Source: Babesia bovis T2Bo
Lineage: Eukaryota; Apicomplexa; Aconoidasida; Piroplasmida; Babesiidae
Assembly (NCBI RefSeq): GCF_000165395.2
Contig: NW_026261572.1
Location: forward strand, 186,001 to 250,000
Direction: 5' to 3'
DNA: 64,000 bases
A program made the translations under genes and the position numbers. Under the pieces are notes generated by a model. That model was given only the letters and a program-made list of their open reading frames with translations, searched no databases and had not been told where the DNA came from. Positions 10,657 through 22,082 of the stretch are shown in pieces; the stretch's first letter is position 1; each line of letters opens with the position of its first letter.

Positions 10657-12711
10657 TTAACATTGTATGGGATTACTCCGCTCTAAATCAAATCTAAGGG
10701 TATGTAATAGGTTAGTATCAATGCCTGATAAGTGATCCAATAGAGACAATTTCTCATGAAACATACTAACCACATGGTTGGTATGTTCCAGTTCGTCAGG
10801 ATTAGCACTTTTAGAAGCAAGAGAAAAGGTGTCTACCACCTGTTTAGCAATTACAAGTAAACCCTCTATAATGCTAATAGAGCGTGGAAGTATATAATCG
10901 CAGTCTGGATGCTGAGGCGAGTGGACGCAAAATGCGTGGTGCAAATCAATATGGTCGACTATGGTTGCTAATAATTTGGTAAGAATTTTCTCCGGTGGTC
11001 GATCCAAATCAACTGTCCAGCTCCTGTTAATTGGTGCTTCAGATATACAATGTTCTCTACTGTTCGACTCACACTCATTTGTTACTATTCCGTATCTACC
11101 TGGATCCAGAACGCCGTAAGTAGATGGCACCACACCGTATATAATGACAACAGTATTGATATACTTCAACAGCGCCTTTAATAGACATGCTTCTATTCTC
11201 TCTACGAGATCGCGAATTGACCTTAATTGTAAAATATTAATATCGTCTGGGTGGGGATTCCTCTCATTCGTGCATCCAGTAAACCACTTATCGTGGAATG
11301 GACTTATTTGCCCCGTCCCATACAATGTTAGCAAACATTGGAACTCCTTCCTTAAATTGCTGATCACGGCTTTATGGCATACTATAGTAGCGGTCATACA
11401 GAGCTTATACTCCTTAGGGTTAGAGTCCACTCTTCTAACAATTTCTTCCACAGCTTCCTCAAAGTATTCAATGATGTAGACGTCTCTACTTACTTGTAGA
11501 TACATGAGCTTTGCTATCTTTTCAGTTGTTAACTGTTGCAACAAGGAAGTAAGTTTAGATAGAATATTTTGGAGGAATATAGGGCTAAATTTATGGCTGC
11601 TGGACGTTGATTCTGTTGATGCTAAAGTCAACGCCTGTTCATCATTATGGGTGTTTTTATTGAATTCATCTAATGGCTGGCAAGAACTATGCTTAAATTC
11701 TAGCATCGTTTGACCAATCATCTCTACCTCATGGGACATCGAATGATGTAGATTTTTTTTGCACCTTTTTGATATCCACCGGCATATTTGGTCATATATC
11801 AACAACATGTTTGCATATTCAAAAGGAAGATATCCGTCAGTGGACGACGTGTCCTTCAACATCCCGCTTAACAGACCACTCCATCGCTCAACACTTGCTA
11901 GGGAACACTCCCTGGAGAGTATAGTGAATAAATAATATCGTTGCGCTTTGGTTAGCGTTCTTTGGTCGTAAGACTGCAGTAGTTGTTCGATGAGCATGCG
12001 TTGCGCTCTTACTATTAACCTTATAAGGGAATCATTAGTGTAGGCCTCATGTAGTGTAGGTAGTGTTGTGTGATTGGTTGCACCCTTTGCGATATCAGAA
12101 TTTGGGTTTATTTTAAATTTTTCTATCGACTTTGGATGCTCATCAGTGGGTTTTTGCAATGGATTGGCCACTAAATGCCCATTTTGGACGCTTTTGTTAT
12201 ATAATGCGATGCTGTCATCGTGTTGATCTGGGATAGTGTCTTTACCGATATGCAAATGGTATTTTTGCTCATCTATTTCGCATAAACGTGATATTGAGAT
12301 AGGGACCACATTATCCCTGTCCCTCACGAACCTGTGTAATGGCTTCTTGATTCTTGCCAATAGATCCAATATTAGGAGGCATTCCTTATTAGACAGGAAA
12401 GTTCTCTTGGTTATAAGTTCCTTGAGTAATCCTCTAGCTACTAAATCATATTGAAGATCATCTTCCTTTATCTGCTACATTATTACGATATGCTACTAAT
12501 TTATTACAATGTTTATTCTTACCTTTGTTGAAGCAATATCTTGTCTGTTACCTTCTTCTTGCCTCTGCTTGTTAAACAGCTTAGATCTAAGTCTAAGTCG
12601 TTTTGCTAGACTTTGAAATCGCACCAGCAAGTCTACATTTCTGCTGGACAGAAACTTATGTAATTGGTTGGAAGGTTTATGGTACTTGAGTACCCTGGAA
12701 CATACTCGCAT
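10657..12711 (-). CDS. Unrecognised helical protein
   Basis: Two exons (12711-12523, 12474-10657) join with no phase change across a 48-nt intron (donor GTAAGAATAAAC), giving ~668 residues. I do not recognise the family. The N-terminus is basic (KLFNKQRQEE, LRLRSK), followed by helical segments such as LSNKECLLILDLLARIKK that resemble, weakly, the short helical repeats of organelle RNA-binding proteins. A low-complexity Ser/Thr-rich patch lies near the middle (LASTESTSSSHK), and the C-terminal half is helix-rich (IIEYFEEAVEEIVRRV). No membrane span. The start is uncertain: the homologous frame opens with GTG at 12717, ATG 12711 is the first in frame, and a further 5' exon in another frame (from ATG 12830) is possible. 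Confidence 0.6.
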
Positions 12712-13109
12712 TTCCACATGAGGTTAACATCTCCAACAGATGAATGGAAATTTACATGAAGTATAGATTTTATGAGTTTTGCAGTAATTAGGTCGGGTTT
12801 TGTGGTACACATCACATACTGTGTACCCATTCTTGGTTTAGGAGCACATTAATTAACAATGGGTACCATTTGAACCATTTTTAAAACTCTTTACAAAATA
12901 TATCCTTAGATTCTATTTAACTTAATCTAGTCGATGCTGGGTTACAAGCATCCATATCCCTCGGCATCATCGCCCTCGTCTGATGTGACCTTCTATGCGA
13001 TTTCGTGTTGATATAACACGTTTTGTGTTTTAAGACCCGTTACACACACGTGTTAACATGTTAAAGATTGTTATATTGCGTTTGTGCTGTATATAGGTAG
13101 CTTTTAATT
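12712..13109. other. Divergent promoter region
   Basis: About 400 bases between two divergently oriented genes (minus-strand helical protein, plus-strand KIN17). It probably holds both promoters. An open frame at 12633-12830 on the minus strand has an ATG but no clear splice into the downstream gene. Confidence 0.45.
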
Positions 13110-14585
13110 ATGCCACGTGCTGAGGTTGGAAGCCAAAAATGGCTTGCCAACAAGATGAAGGCCAAGGGCCTTCAGAAGCTCAAGTGGTATTGCCAAATGT
13201 GTGAAAAGCAGTGTCGTGATGAGAATGGATTTAAGGTAAGCTTGTTGTAATGTTATATATGTGCGTTACATGGTTTTTATCGAACATGTATGCGTTTACG
13301 TCGTTCTACTTCGAATTATTAACATCATGCTCTTATATTACCTCTGATCACGATTTTTTCAGTGTCACAGACTATCGGAAGGTCACCAGCGTATGATGCA
13401 AGTTTTTTGTCAAAATGCAGGTCGATTTATGGACGGCTTCTCTCGTGCTTTTGAGCATGAGTTTATGAAGTTGATGCGCACTCGTTATTGTAAAACGAAG
13501 ATATTGGCTAATTCCGTTTATCAGGAAGTGATTTCTGACAAGGAGCATGTGCACATGAATGCAACCGTTTGGGTTACTCTATCGGAATTTGTACTTTACC
13601 TAGGTCGCAGCGGGAAGTGTAAGGTGGAAGATTCTCCACGTGGTTGGATGATTGAGTATATTGATCAGGATCAAATACGTCGTGACCAAGATGCTGCATC
13701 GCGGCGTAAACGGGAGATCTCGTTGGAGCAGCGTCACCAGCGCTTGATTCAGAAGATGGTTGAGGAGGCTCGTGCTCGTGGTGGGTTCCAGGAGCCCGAG
13801 TATACACCTTTAATGAAAGACAGTGATGAGAAGCTGTGCTTTGACACTAATTTGGTCAAATCTAATTCTGAGCCGGCTCCTAAAAATAGCGGCAACATAT
13901 TCAAAGCCTTATGTAAAAGTGCCATATCAAGCAAGGACCCTAAAAAGGATGCGAGCAAAGGCTTAGGTGAAGCCACTAATAATCACGCTTCCACTGAGAT
14001 GTCTTCTGAAACATCGGCAGACGGGTCAAAGAATTGCCAGGTCACATCAGTGGCAAATTCGGATAGTAGTTCAGGCGTGAAAAATGCACCTCCTAAACGG
14101 AAAAGTGCCATTGAAGAGTTGTTTGAAGAGCGTTTCATGAAGCGCCATGCCAATGGTAGAGGAAACACTCCCGCAGTTGTTCCCCCAAAGGACGCTGATT
14201 CTGCATCTGGCAATAACAGTTGGCTGATGAGAGGAATTCACGTGAAGGTTATTTTAAAAAGCCACCCTCTGTACAAACACAAATGCAGGGTTATGAATGT
14301 AGTTAATGGGTAAGTTGCCATGTGCTTCTTTTCATTATAATCAGCGGACGTCAGGCAGTGATCCAGGATGTGCAGGGTTCTAGCAACTACCAAATAGACG
14401 TTGATCATATTGAGACCGTGGTTCCCCCGGTAGGTGCCAACGTTGTGTTATTGCGAGGCCCTAATCGCGGGCGCACAGGCAAGCTCATATCATCTACACC
14501 GTCCGATCTGCAAGCTTCCATATCACTTGACAGCGGAGAAACCTTGGAAATGGTTCATTACGATGATTTCAGTCGTTGCGATTGA
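13110..14585 (+). CDS. KIN17: KIN17-type DNA/RNA-binding protein
   Basis: Nuclear protein linked to replication, repair and pre-mRNA splicing in other eukaryotes. Three exons (13110-13235, 13363-14309, 14345-14585), 437 residues. The N-terminus MPRAEVGSQKWLANKMKAKG is the family signature. A C2H2 finger (CQMCEKQCRDENGFKCH to EGHQRMM) is split by the first intron. The winged-helix domain contains ATVWVTLSEFVLYLGRSGKC and GWMIEYID. The C-terminal tandem SH3/KOW-like part includes GIHVKVI, HKCRVMNVVNG and LRGPNRGRTGKLI. The middle linker (residues ~165-260) is Ser/Lys-rich and poorly conserved. First-exon splicing inside the zinc finger is supported by phase and by the finger being completed. 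Confidence 0.93.
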
Positions 14586-15222
14586 ATGTTATGTAGCATT
14601 CTGTATAATACCACGCTCACGTCGCATTTCATCGGTTTTCCTAATGCGCGATTAAACAGACACGATGTAATATACCTCCTCATATTAGCATTGTACCGAT
14701 CAATCCATTCCCTGCGGAGTATGTTGTTATATTTTTCTTATTTACCTCCTGTGTTTATAGTAGTTGAACTGTCCAGTTTTATCAAGCCATTTAAGTTCCT
14801 AGAGCATATGTGCCAGAAGCTGGAACCTTACTTTTCGGAAAAAGAAGCGCGAATGAGCTGTGAGATAAGGATACCATTCGACCACCGTTTGTGTTGGCAC
14901 TCTCTTTTCATATATTGCGGCGCGCATTTCTGCTCCCATGCTCCTTGGTATCTGTAGTTAATTAGATTAGCATCTATGCTGTAGAAACGAATCCTACGGA
15001 TGATACTTTGCAAGTAGTTCTATTCTAAATTTCCACGGACAACAGCATAGTGTGGATAGATAGTAGCATATATCTGGTGTACAGTAAAACTCACCCTACC
15101 AAGTATAAATATCTTTTGGTAGAATTCGTTCATAGGCATTTCTCTTATGCGATAGACTATTACATTGCGCCATGTGCACATTATGCCGAAATTCCCTATG
15201 CAATCTTGTTGCGTAGCTCTTA
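14586..15222. other. Intergenic, convergent 3' ends
   Basis: About 640 bases between the 3' ends of KIN17 (plus) and the uL22m-like gene (minus). Open frames of 61-123 codons occur on both strands but show no motif or splice support. Confidence 0.5.
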
Positions 15223-15968
15223 TTACTTACTTAGAGCGTGATACTTGATCTGTTTCATGGGCGTCTTGTAGTTGATCACCATACTGTCTATATATAGTCT
15301 ACTGGGATCACCATTGTACTCTTCGTATATCTTCTTTTGGGCATCGCTCAACTAAATACAGTGTGTTATAGATTGAACAATACCCACCGAGTTAAGTATG
15401 CGGTTGGTCCTTATCGTTGGCATGGCATACAACCAGTCGATGGCATCCTGTAGGTGTAGATTGGTAAGCTGCAGGGTATCAACGTTTGATTAACACAACA
15501 TACAAGTTTAGTGTACAACTTCAATCTCTTAAGTCCAATTGGGAGACCGTCAACAACAAATTCCCAAATATTAGCGTCATGTTTACCTTTGACCTAATAA
15601 TTCCATGCAGGCTATACTTTGATTCACATATACATACCGGTTCTTCTTCGGGATCTATCACTTTAGGAACTAAAAATTGACGTTTGTATCTTGCTTTATT
15701 CAACTTTTGTATATGCTTCTTGCGCCATCTATTAAATATAGCTACAATATAATCCAAACTCACTCCCAAAACCCCTTCTTTCTATAGTACGGGTTTTTAA
15801 TCCTTGCATTTTTGTTTCGCAGGCCTAATGCGTTTCAATTGTTAGTGAAAGAAGCTTACCAGAGAATGCGCGGCAGCCATGATTGGCACATGTTGCCTCC
15901 CATGGGAATGGCCACCCTGATGTCCACAGCTGCCGTACAGAAAGTGCTGCTTTTAAAATAGATTGCAT
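15223..15968 (-). CDS. Mitochondrial ribosomal protein uL22m-like
   Basis: Six small exons on the minus strand, joined by introns of about 35-44 nt, give roughly 186 residues. The start ATG at 15968 opens a mitochondrial-type presequence (MQSILKAALSVRQLWTSG). A basic stretch follows (NPYYRKKGFWEWRKKH, KARYKRQFLVPK). The C-terminal domain matches the uL22 fold pattern: LKLYTKLLTNLHLQDAIDWL corresponds to the segment that reads like LxxVxxLIRGxxVxxAxxxL in bacteria, and SRLYIDSMVINYKTPMKQI corresponds to the conserved beta loop before the rRNA tunnel. It would form part of the large mitoribosomal subunit at the exit tunnel. Opposite-strand frames in 15830-15960 look protein-like but are antisense. 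Assignment rests on pattern, not on a search. Confidence 0.65.
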
Positions 15969-16061
15969 ATGCTACCGTTATACAGAATTTAAAATATGTG
16001 TTGCGCGATAAGTACACCCTTTGGTGTGTTACGCGGCTCAGCCGCACTAGCATTATCGGCT

Positions 16062-16735
16062 CTACACCGATATAAATGAGCCAACGATATTTAAAAATAG
16101 CTTCTTCTCCTGACTGTTATTGAACATGAGTGGTATACAGTTGCCGTTTTCAGCAAGATGCAATGCCACTGAGTTGTCAAAACTTAGTGAAGTTCCCTGT
16201 GTTTGGACCCTAGAGAGCTCTGCTTTTGTGTGTAATATCTTTCTGATGGCATCGAATTTCATTTCTCGGACCTGAATGGTTATATACATCATATTCCTCA
16301 CTCAATGTGTACGTGAGATTTCGGCTATAACATACCTGGTCTTCGCACGCAATTCTAATTAACGACTGATCACAGTTGACCTTTAATGTACATGCTAATT
16401 TGCTTCCATCCTGTAGACATTCTCTTATGGATTGGTTTACTTACCTCAAGCATAACCATTACGTTGACTGAATTTTGTAGTCTATCTTTGAAATGTTGCT
16501 CTGAAAATGAATGTAATACTGTTTTACAATTATACAGTACATATGAAAACTATTCAAATGCTAAACTCGATATACATAAACATGTGTACGTGGTATCCCA
16601 GCGTCCACTAACGGAGTGGATGCACATATATTTAGACATACCCTCAATCTCAAATTCGTACCCATCTTGTTTGCAATCGTCGAATGCACAACAGGAATCG
16701 AATATTCTTAATATACCGAAAAGAGAAGATGCCAT
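16062..16735 (-). CDS. Small PH-like protein (possible ISP relative)
   Basis: Five exons on the minus strand join in phase. The first is MASSLFGILRIFDSCCAFDD, with a Cys pair close to the N-terminus. Later exons encode QHFKDRLQNSVNVMVMLEDG, then CDQSLIRIACEDQ, and a last exon ending DNSVALHLAENGNCIPLMF then SQEKKLFLNIV. The strand-rich middle with a final helix (EEKKxFxxV type) resembles a PH fold, as in the inner-membrane-complex ISP proteins of apicomplexans. ISPs usually start MGxxC for myristoylation; this start is MASS, so only palmitoylation at the Cys pair is plausible. The family name is a guess; the exon chain is better supported. Introns of ~35-65 nt. Confidence 0.55.
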
Positions 16736-17160
16736 TTTCTTGCTATTTCCGATATGCATCTAATGTGTTGAGGTAGCCTAGTTCAGCACCTCGTATTGTG
16801 CTGTGCAAGAGTTAGGGCATAAACTATGTTCTATTATTGTCTAAAAGAGTATACACACCAGGAATTATGGCGAGTTTTATACCCAATGGGGGCCTTCGTG
16901 TCACTGTACTATTACCTCGAGCCAAGGTTACCTTACACATGTGCTCTGATTGGTCACACCTCGTTTATTTCGAGTAGAGCGAAGCTTGTGGACTCTATTA
17001 GCACGCATTTTAACCTTGTATTTCATCGGGATGAACAGTAACGATGATTGTCACAATCATCAAGCAACGAAAGGTGTATACATGATTCCCTTGTAAGATA
17101 GGGCATGGGCATCTGACGACATAACCCTTAGTATGCTGTGATCTAATTGCCGATATTCAA
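16736..17160. other. Intergenic
   Basis: About 425 bases with no supported gene. It lies between the start of the PH-like gene and the 3' end of the TRAPPC12-like gene. Confidence 0.45.
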
Positions 17161-18383
17161 CTATTTTGGGGTTTCTCCCGGTACCTGTACCGCTTTCGTA
17201 TCGATATCCATTGCCAATTCCTTCAGCATTGTGGTATTCATAGTTACCGCTCTGAATATCTTGGCGGTCTAAAGGAAAATGAGAATTCGCATTTTTCCAG
17301 GTGCTTGCCAATTAAGTGGCCTCAGTACCATGACTACTCATAACATACCTTGTGTACGTTTTTGCAGGAATCGATAATAACTTTACCTGCTGCTGCGTTG
17401 TTCATATAGAACAAAGTAACTGCGATATTGTTCAGAACTAAATTTTCACATGCAGTGACCACTGAGCTTGGTTCTTCATCTTTGAAGAGCGGTAAGGTCG
17501 CATTAAAAATACTATAAGCGTTATCAAAGTCGCCGAGCAATGCGCTACGTAACCCACGGTATATCTCCGTAATTTTCGATCCGGCTTCTATGGCATTTTC
17601 TATATGTTTTTGCGCGTTGGTTATGTCCCCAATCTGCATCGGAAGTTGCATATCATATAATGGTTCATACCTGAGTGTACACCAATGCTATCATGGCGTT
17701 TATGACGTGGCTCATTTTAGAATGCGCTCTTTGCATTGATAGGAGCTCAGTCAGTGCGTCCTAATATATTTGTTGTTCTTACTAGGATCACCTACCGTCA
17801 GCCTCTTCTCACTCATCAGAATGTCGATCAATAGTAGTCCTACACATACAATGCGTGAATCGTATACTTCACTTTGTTGTGGATTCTCCGACAACTGGTG
17901 TTCAAGGTATTCGCGCAGGCTATAAAACCTATCGAGCGCCGTGTACATCGAACCCATGACATAAGGGTAGTAACAATACATCAAGTAGAGACTAAAGGGG
18001 CACATAGTACCTCTGCGCCATATATATTTCTGTAACATGTCGTACCTTCTGTCGCCATATTTATCAGGATAGCTTTCGTATAGCCACTTGTCACTATAAG
18101 GAGACTTTATCAAGTTGAAGTCGGCCACTACATTCTGGCTTGCCTGTGTACTATGTGACTAAAGAAGTCCCACATACATTCAGCTGTATATTGTAATAAA
18201 TCCGCAAAGTGATCACTGCGATAAGCCGACGTGGATTCTTCTCATATTTCTACAAACAATTACAAAACTGCCAAGACTACATACGTATGCAAGATCCGAC
18301 AGCAATTTGACCAGCTCTTTAATCTTATTCTTTTGTGCAAGACGGCGGATTTCCTCCACTATCTCACTTATTTGTTTCGCCAT
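17161..18383 (-). CDS. TRAPPC12-like TPR protein
   Basis: Subunit-type protein of the TRAPP III tethering complex in other eukaryotes (ER-Golgi traffic, autophagy). Exons join in phase on the minus strand: start MAKQISEIVEEIRRLAQ at 18383, then KYEKNPRRL, then the long exon with TMCPFSLYLMYCYYPYVMG and YTALDRFYSLREYLEHQL, which is the signature start of the TRAPPC12 core. TPR-type helices follow (IGDITNAQKHIENAI, NLVLNNIAVTLFYMNNAA). Introns of 34-36 nt repeatedly restore phase; the last junction (KNVHK to TAKIFRA) crosses ~80 nt and is the least certain, so the exact C-terminus could extend toward 17060. Two N-terminal extensions of animal TRAPPC12 are absent, as in plants. Confidence 0.7.
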
Positions 18384-19552
18384 GTTATTCTCCTACGCAT
18401 GTTAGCATAGTAACATCATCGAGCTGATTAAGGCATCACCAATCCACATACAGGCGGTAGTCACATGTACACTTGGTAACAAATGTTATCCAGTAACATT
18501 AAATATGGTACATGATAGAACAATAAATGTTTAGCAACATCAATATTGGCAGTCTATTAATCAATGAAACTGGTAGCCAATCTAGTGCAGTATTCAGTTT
18601 AACAAAGTTGGAGACAGTTACTCAATATGCCACAATGCGTTCAGCTTCTGTAATTAATGCCATTAGCTTTGTTGATTGTATGAATTGTGCCACTGTCACG
18701 GAATCCGTGACCAAAGCCAATACTCCAGAGAAGCCTACAAAAGCTTCCACTTGTGCACGTACTATACGGTGTAGATGTTTGTTGCTAAATGTGTATTCTT
18801 AAGGGGTAATTCGGTGTTAAATGGACATTAGCTGGGGTGACGCTATCCTTGACTCAAGTCTTGGAAGTAGACAATTTTAGCTTTTATTAAAGCGCACATA
18901 TCAAGATCCTCGCGTGGTTTTATATTCGCCTATAGGAGGTAGATTTTATATAATTTAGATTAGCCATATGACGTGGGAAGTACAACCTCTCTGCCGATGT
19001 TGGATTCTGCGATAACGTCGGTTGAGGCTCTTACATAGCCTTTAGTGCATTTTGTAATGTTAGGTAGTTGATAATAATGTAATATATCATTGGGCAAATT
19101 TTAAATTCCGTCGAAGCGACTATTTACGTATGATTCAGGGTTACAACTTCTCCTTTACGTTAGTATCGGCAACATTGACGTTGGCCTATGGGCCACTTCC
19201 AAGCTTTTTGTCACTGAATACGGCCATTCCTACCGTTTGAGGTATGTCAGAACAGACTATTGCGTTATCTTCATACTGTGATCACTATACTGTCTACTTA
19301 GTGCGCATATGTATATGCAGTTTTAATGTGGCTATCAGATCTATATGTTCATATGTTTTATGTTAATGTGGAACTCGTAGTCAATCATTTGTGTTGCATT
19401 AGGATATAATAATGCTTTTCCCAGCGTTCTGCATACATTTCAATTATTTGTGTTACGGGTATTTATGCTAATCGGTGTAACATAGGGTATGACTTGTGTG
19501 TCTATTATTCTTTCGGTCAAATATTTTAAATAAGTTATAGTGACTATATAAT
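18384..19552. other. Intergenic with an unresolved open frame
   Basis: About 1.17 kb between the TRAPPC12-like start and the Spen-like start. A 91-codon plus-strand ATG frame at 18527-18802 and an opposite minus frame over the same bases are both open; neither has a motif or an in-phase partner exon. The rest is AT-rich and looks non-coding. Confidence 0.4.
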
Positions 19553-22074
19553 ATGGAGGCCAATGATGTGAACGACAATGTTGAGGTGGACATCGCCCCT
19601 GATGATGACGACATTACACTGGATAAGCCGGATGATGCAATGCAAGTAGAAACCAGTTTGGAAGTTGGTGACAGCCTTCCTATTACAGGAGATTCTATCG
19701 AAAGTGGTTCTGATGTTCCAATGGATGTAACAGACACCATGGAGTCTGCTGCGGCTGACGATGTTGACGCCCATAAGCCAAGCCCACCCAATGTGGCTGT
19801 TACCGATGGCACTGATAAACCAGCTGATACAACCATCCCCGACAAGGATGTTGTTTCTGACGAAGACCGTAAACACCTAGATGAACTTATGGGTGTGTTG
19901 GTTACTTTTGCGGAAAAGCTTGCCGATTCCATTGCTGAGGACGAGGATGAGGAGGGAGCTGTTGAGGTGTGTTAATTTTGTACTAATTATATCCTATATA
20001 GGAGGACGAGGTGCCTTTTGAGCGCATAGCTGACCACATTACTCACAGTCGTGTTGTCCAGCTGCTTAATCTGCCACCTGAGATTGAGGTTAACGCTATA
20101 TGTGCCATTATAGGTGGTATTGACAGTATTGTGGTACGATGCTATTCTTTGAATCCTTCCGAGATCAATATAGTCTTTGTATCACCTGCGATAGCTGATG
20201 AGGCCCGTAAAAGGCTGGATAGTATGAAAGTTCACAATCGCACTATACAGGCCATCCTATGCATAGATGAGGAGCACATTTCTGAGAGGGTTCCCATGAG
20301 GCTTCATCCTGGCCCAGTTATCCCACCGCCTATTATACTACCACCTCTTCCTCCGGTTAAAATGCCTCATCCTATGAGACATCTACCCATGATACCACCA
20401 ATATATCCTATACCACCTTTTCCGCCAAAGGGTGCGCCTCCCTTGCCAATTCGACCTCCGGTAAGGATCCCTGAGCATAAAGACAGGCGGATGCCACCTG
20501 TGCCACGCATGGTAGGACCTCCCGTGGAGCCTCATGGCAAGGGATTATTTGGGCGAAACATTCATAAGCGCATGGGCAAGTCTTTGATGGAACTTTTGTC
20601 TGCGATACCTCAGGTGTCGCATTGGTCACCCGATCAGCCAATGGAAGATCAACAGCGTAATTACGACGTGCTGAATAAGGACTACGGTATAATTAACCGT
20701 TACTTATTGGTAGGTGGTTTGCCTGGAGGCGTGACTGATGGCATCAATGAGGCAAAGAACTGGTTGTCCACTTACACTTCGAAGAAGGTAGAAATCGAAA
20801 TATGTCGTATGGAAGGTTACGCTAAAGACCTAGGGTTAGCTTCGGACACATTCCTACACTTAACTATGCATCGCAGGACTGACTGCATCGACATTCGTTC
20901 TTTGTTAACCGTCAAATGCCCTGAGGTGATCTGTCGTTACTCTGGTCCTCGCAAGGCTTACGCTTCTTTGTGGATTGGCAATGTTGCGGATACTCTATCC
21001 TACTGCCACGATGAGCTTGAACTGAAAGATCTATTATCGCGTATTGGCGATCTCAGGACATTCAAGTATTCCACTGATAAATCATGTGTATTTGTAACCT
21101 ACGGCAATAGTGATAATGCCAATAAAGCTCGCAACAGGATTTTGGGTGCGTCATTCTCTGGTGTTAACGCGTTGGGCCTTAACGTTGACTTTACTGTGGA
21201 TGTACCTGGAAGCAGGTATGGACAAAAGTACAAGGCAGCGCCTGTGGATGCTCGCGGCAGTGGTGACAATGATCTTTCTCAGAAGCTAGGAGAGCGGTTA
21301 TTATCAGCGCTACAAAAGCGGTCCGATGGTGACGTTGTGATTCGTCAATTGTTAGACGGTCGTGATGGTGATGCCATGAATATCCTTGCTAAGGGTTCAT
21401 CTCGTTACGGCAGCTCCCGGGGGTATGAATCCCGGTATTCAGATAACTACAGGCATGGTAGAGGGGGTCACTCTTCACCATCTCGCACTCCTTGGGATCG
21501 TTCACATAAGCGTGGTCGCATGTCACCAGAGTACGATCGTGACAACAAGTATCGCAAACCAGGTCCCATGCATGGCAAATTCAGTCCTAATGGCCGTGAC
21601 GACGACCGGAGGTCTCGCATACAGTCGCCTATATCACCTATTCCTAAAGAGCCTGATGAAAGTTCCGTACCACCGGTTGAGCCTGCACGCCCCAAACAGC
21701 CTCGATCGGTTGTTTGTGACCTTTTGAAGCGCGGTAAGCCGATATGTAAGGTATCAGCGCAGTATGTGCGTGGTGACATATCTCACAAGATACCTGAGAT
21801 GCTCGATGTGAATCAGCGTGCCAATCCGGAACGTTTGGCAAACTACTTGCTAAAGGCCCCGGAGTTATCAATGTGGCAGCTAGGTGCTGAATGTAGTGAT
21901 GACAGTGTGAAATACGACAGTCTGTGTGACTATTTGATATCGAAGAATAGGATCGCTCTGGTACAGGAGGGTCCGTATGATATATACATAGTACCACCTT
22001 CGGAGAATGCCACTCTAACACAGTACATACCCAATTCGCAGTTTATGTATGCCTTTGTGCTTCCCAAAGGCTGA
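19553..22074 (+). CDS. RRM-SPOC protein (Spen/FPA-like)
   Basis: Two exons, 19553-19966 and 20002-22074, around a 35-nt intron; 828 residues. The N-terminus is acidic (DDDDITLDKPDD, EDEDEEGAVEVEDEV). A first RRM-like domain lies around residues 145-230, a Pro-rich stretch (IPPPIILPPLPP to FPPKGAPPLPIRPP) around 235-310, further RRM-like domains at ~365-555 (ASLWIGNVADTL, SCVFVTYGNSDNA), and an Arg/Gly/Ser-rich segment at 600-690. The C-terminus is a SPOC domain: LLKRGKPICKVSAQYVRG, ERLANYLLKAPELSMWQL, YDIYIVPPSENA and FVLPKG. This layout is that of Spen, SHARP, RBM15 and plant FPA, which recruit RNA-processing or silencing factors. It converges tail to tail with the next gene with only 8 bases between the stop codons. 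Confidence 0.82.
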
Positions 22075-22082
22075 TACTTATA

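Noticed and set aside
12633..12830. Possible first exon (ATG 12830) of the helical protein at 10657-12711
   Set aside because: No GT-AG intron of plausible size links its frame to the downstream one.
15830..15960. Plus-strand protein-like frame ending VQKVLLLK
   Set aside because: It has no upstream exon in phase, whereas the minus strand gives a presequence and an in-phase chain of ~35-nt introns for the uL22m-like protein.
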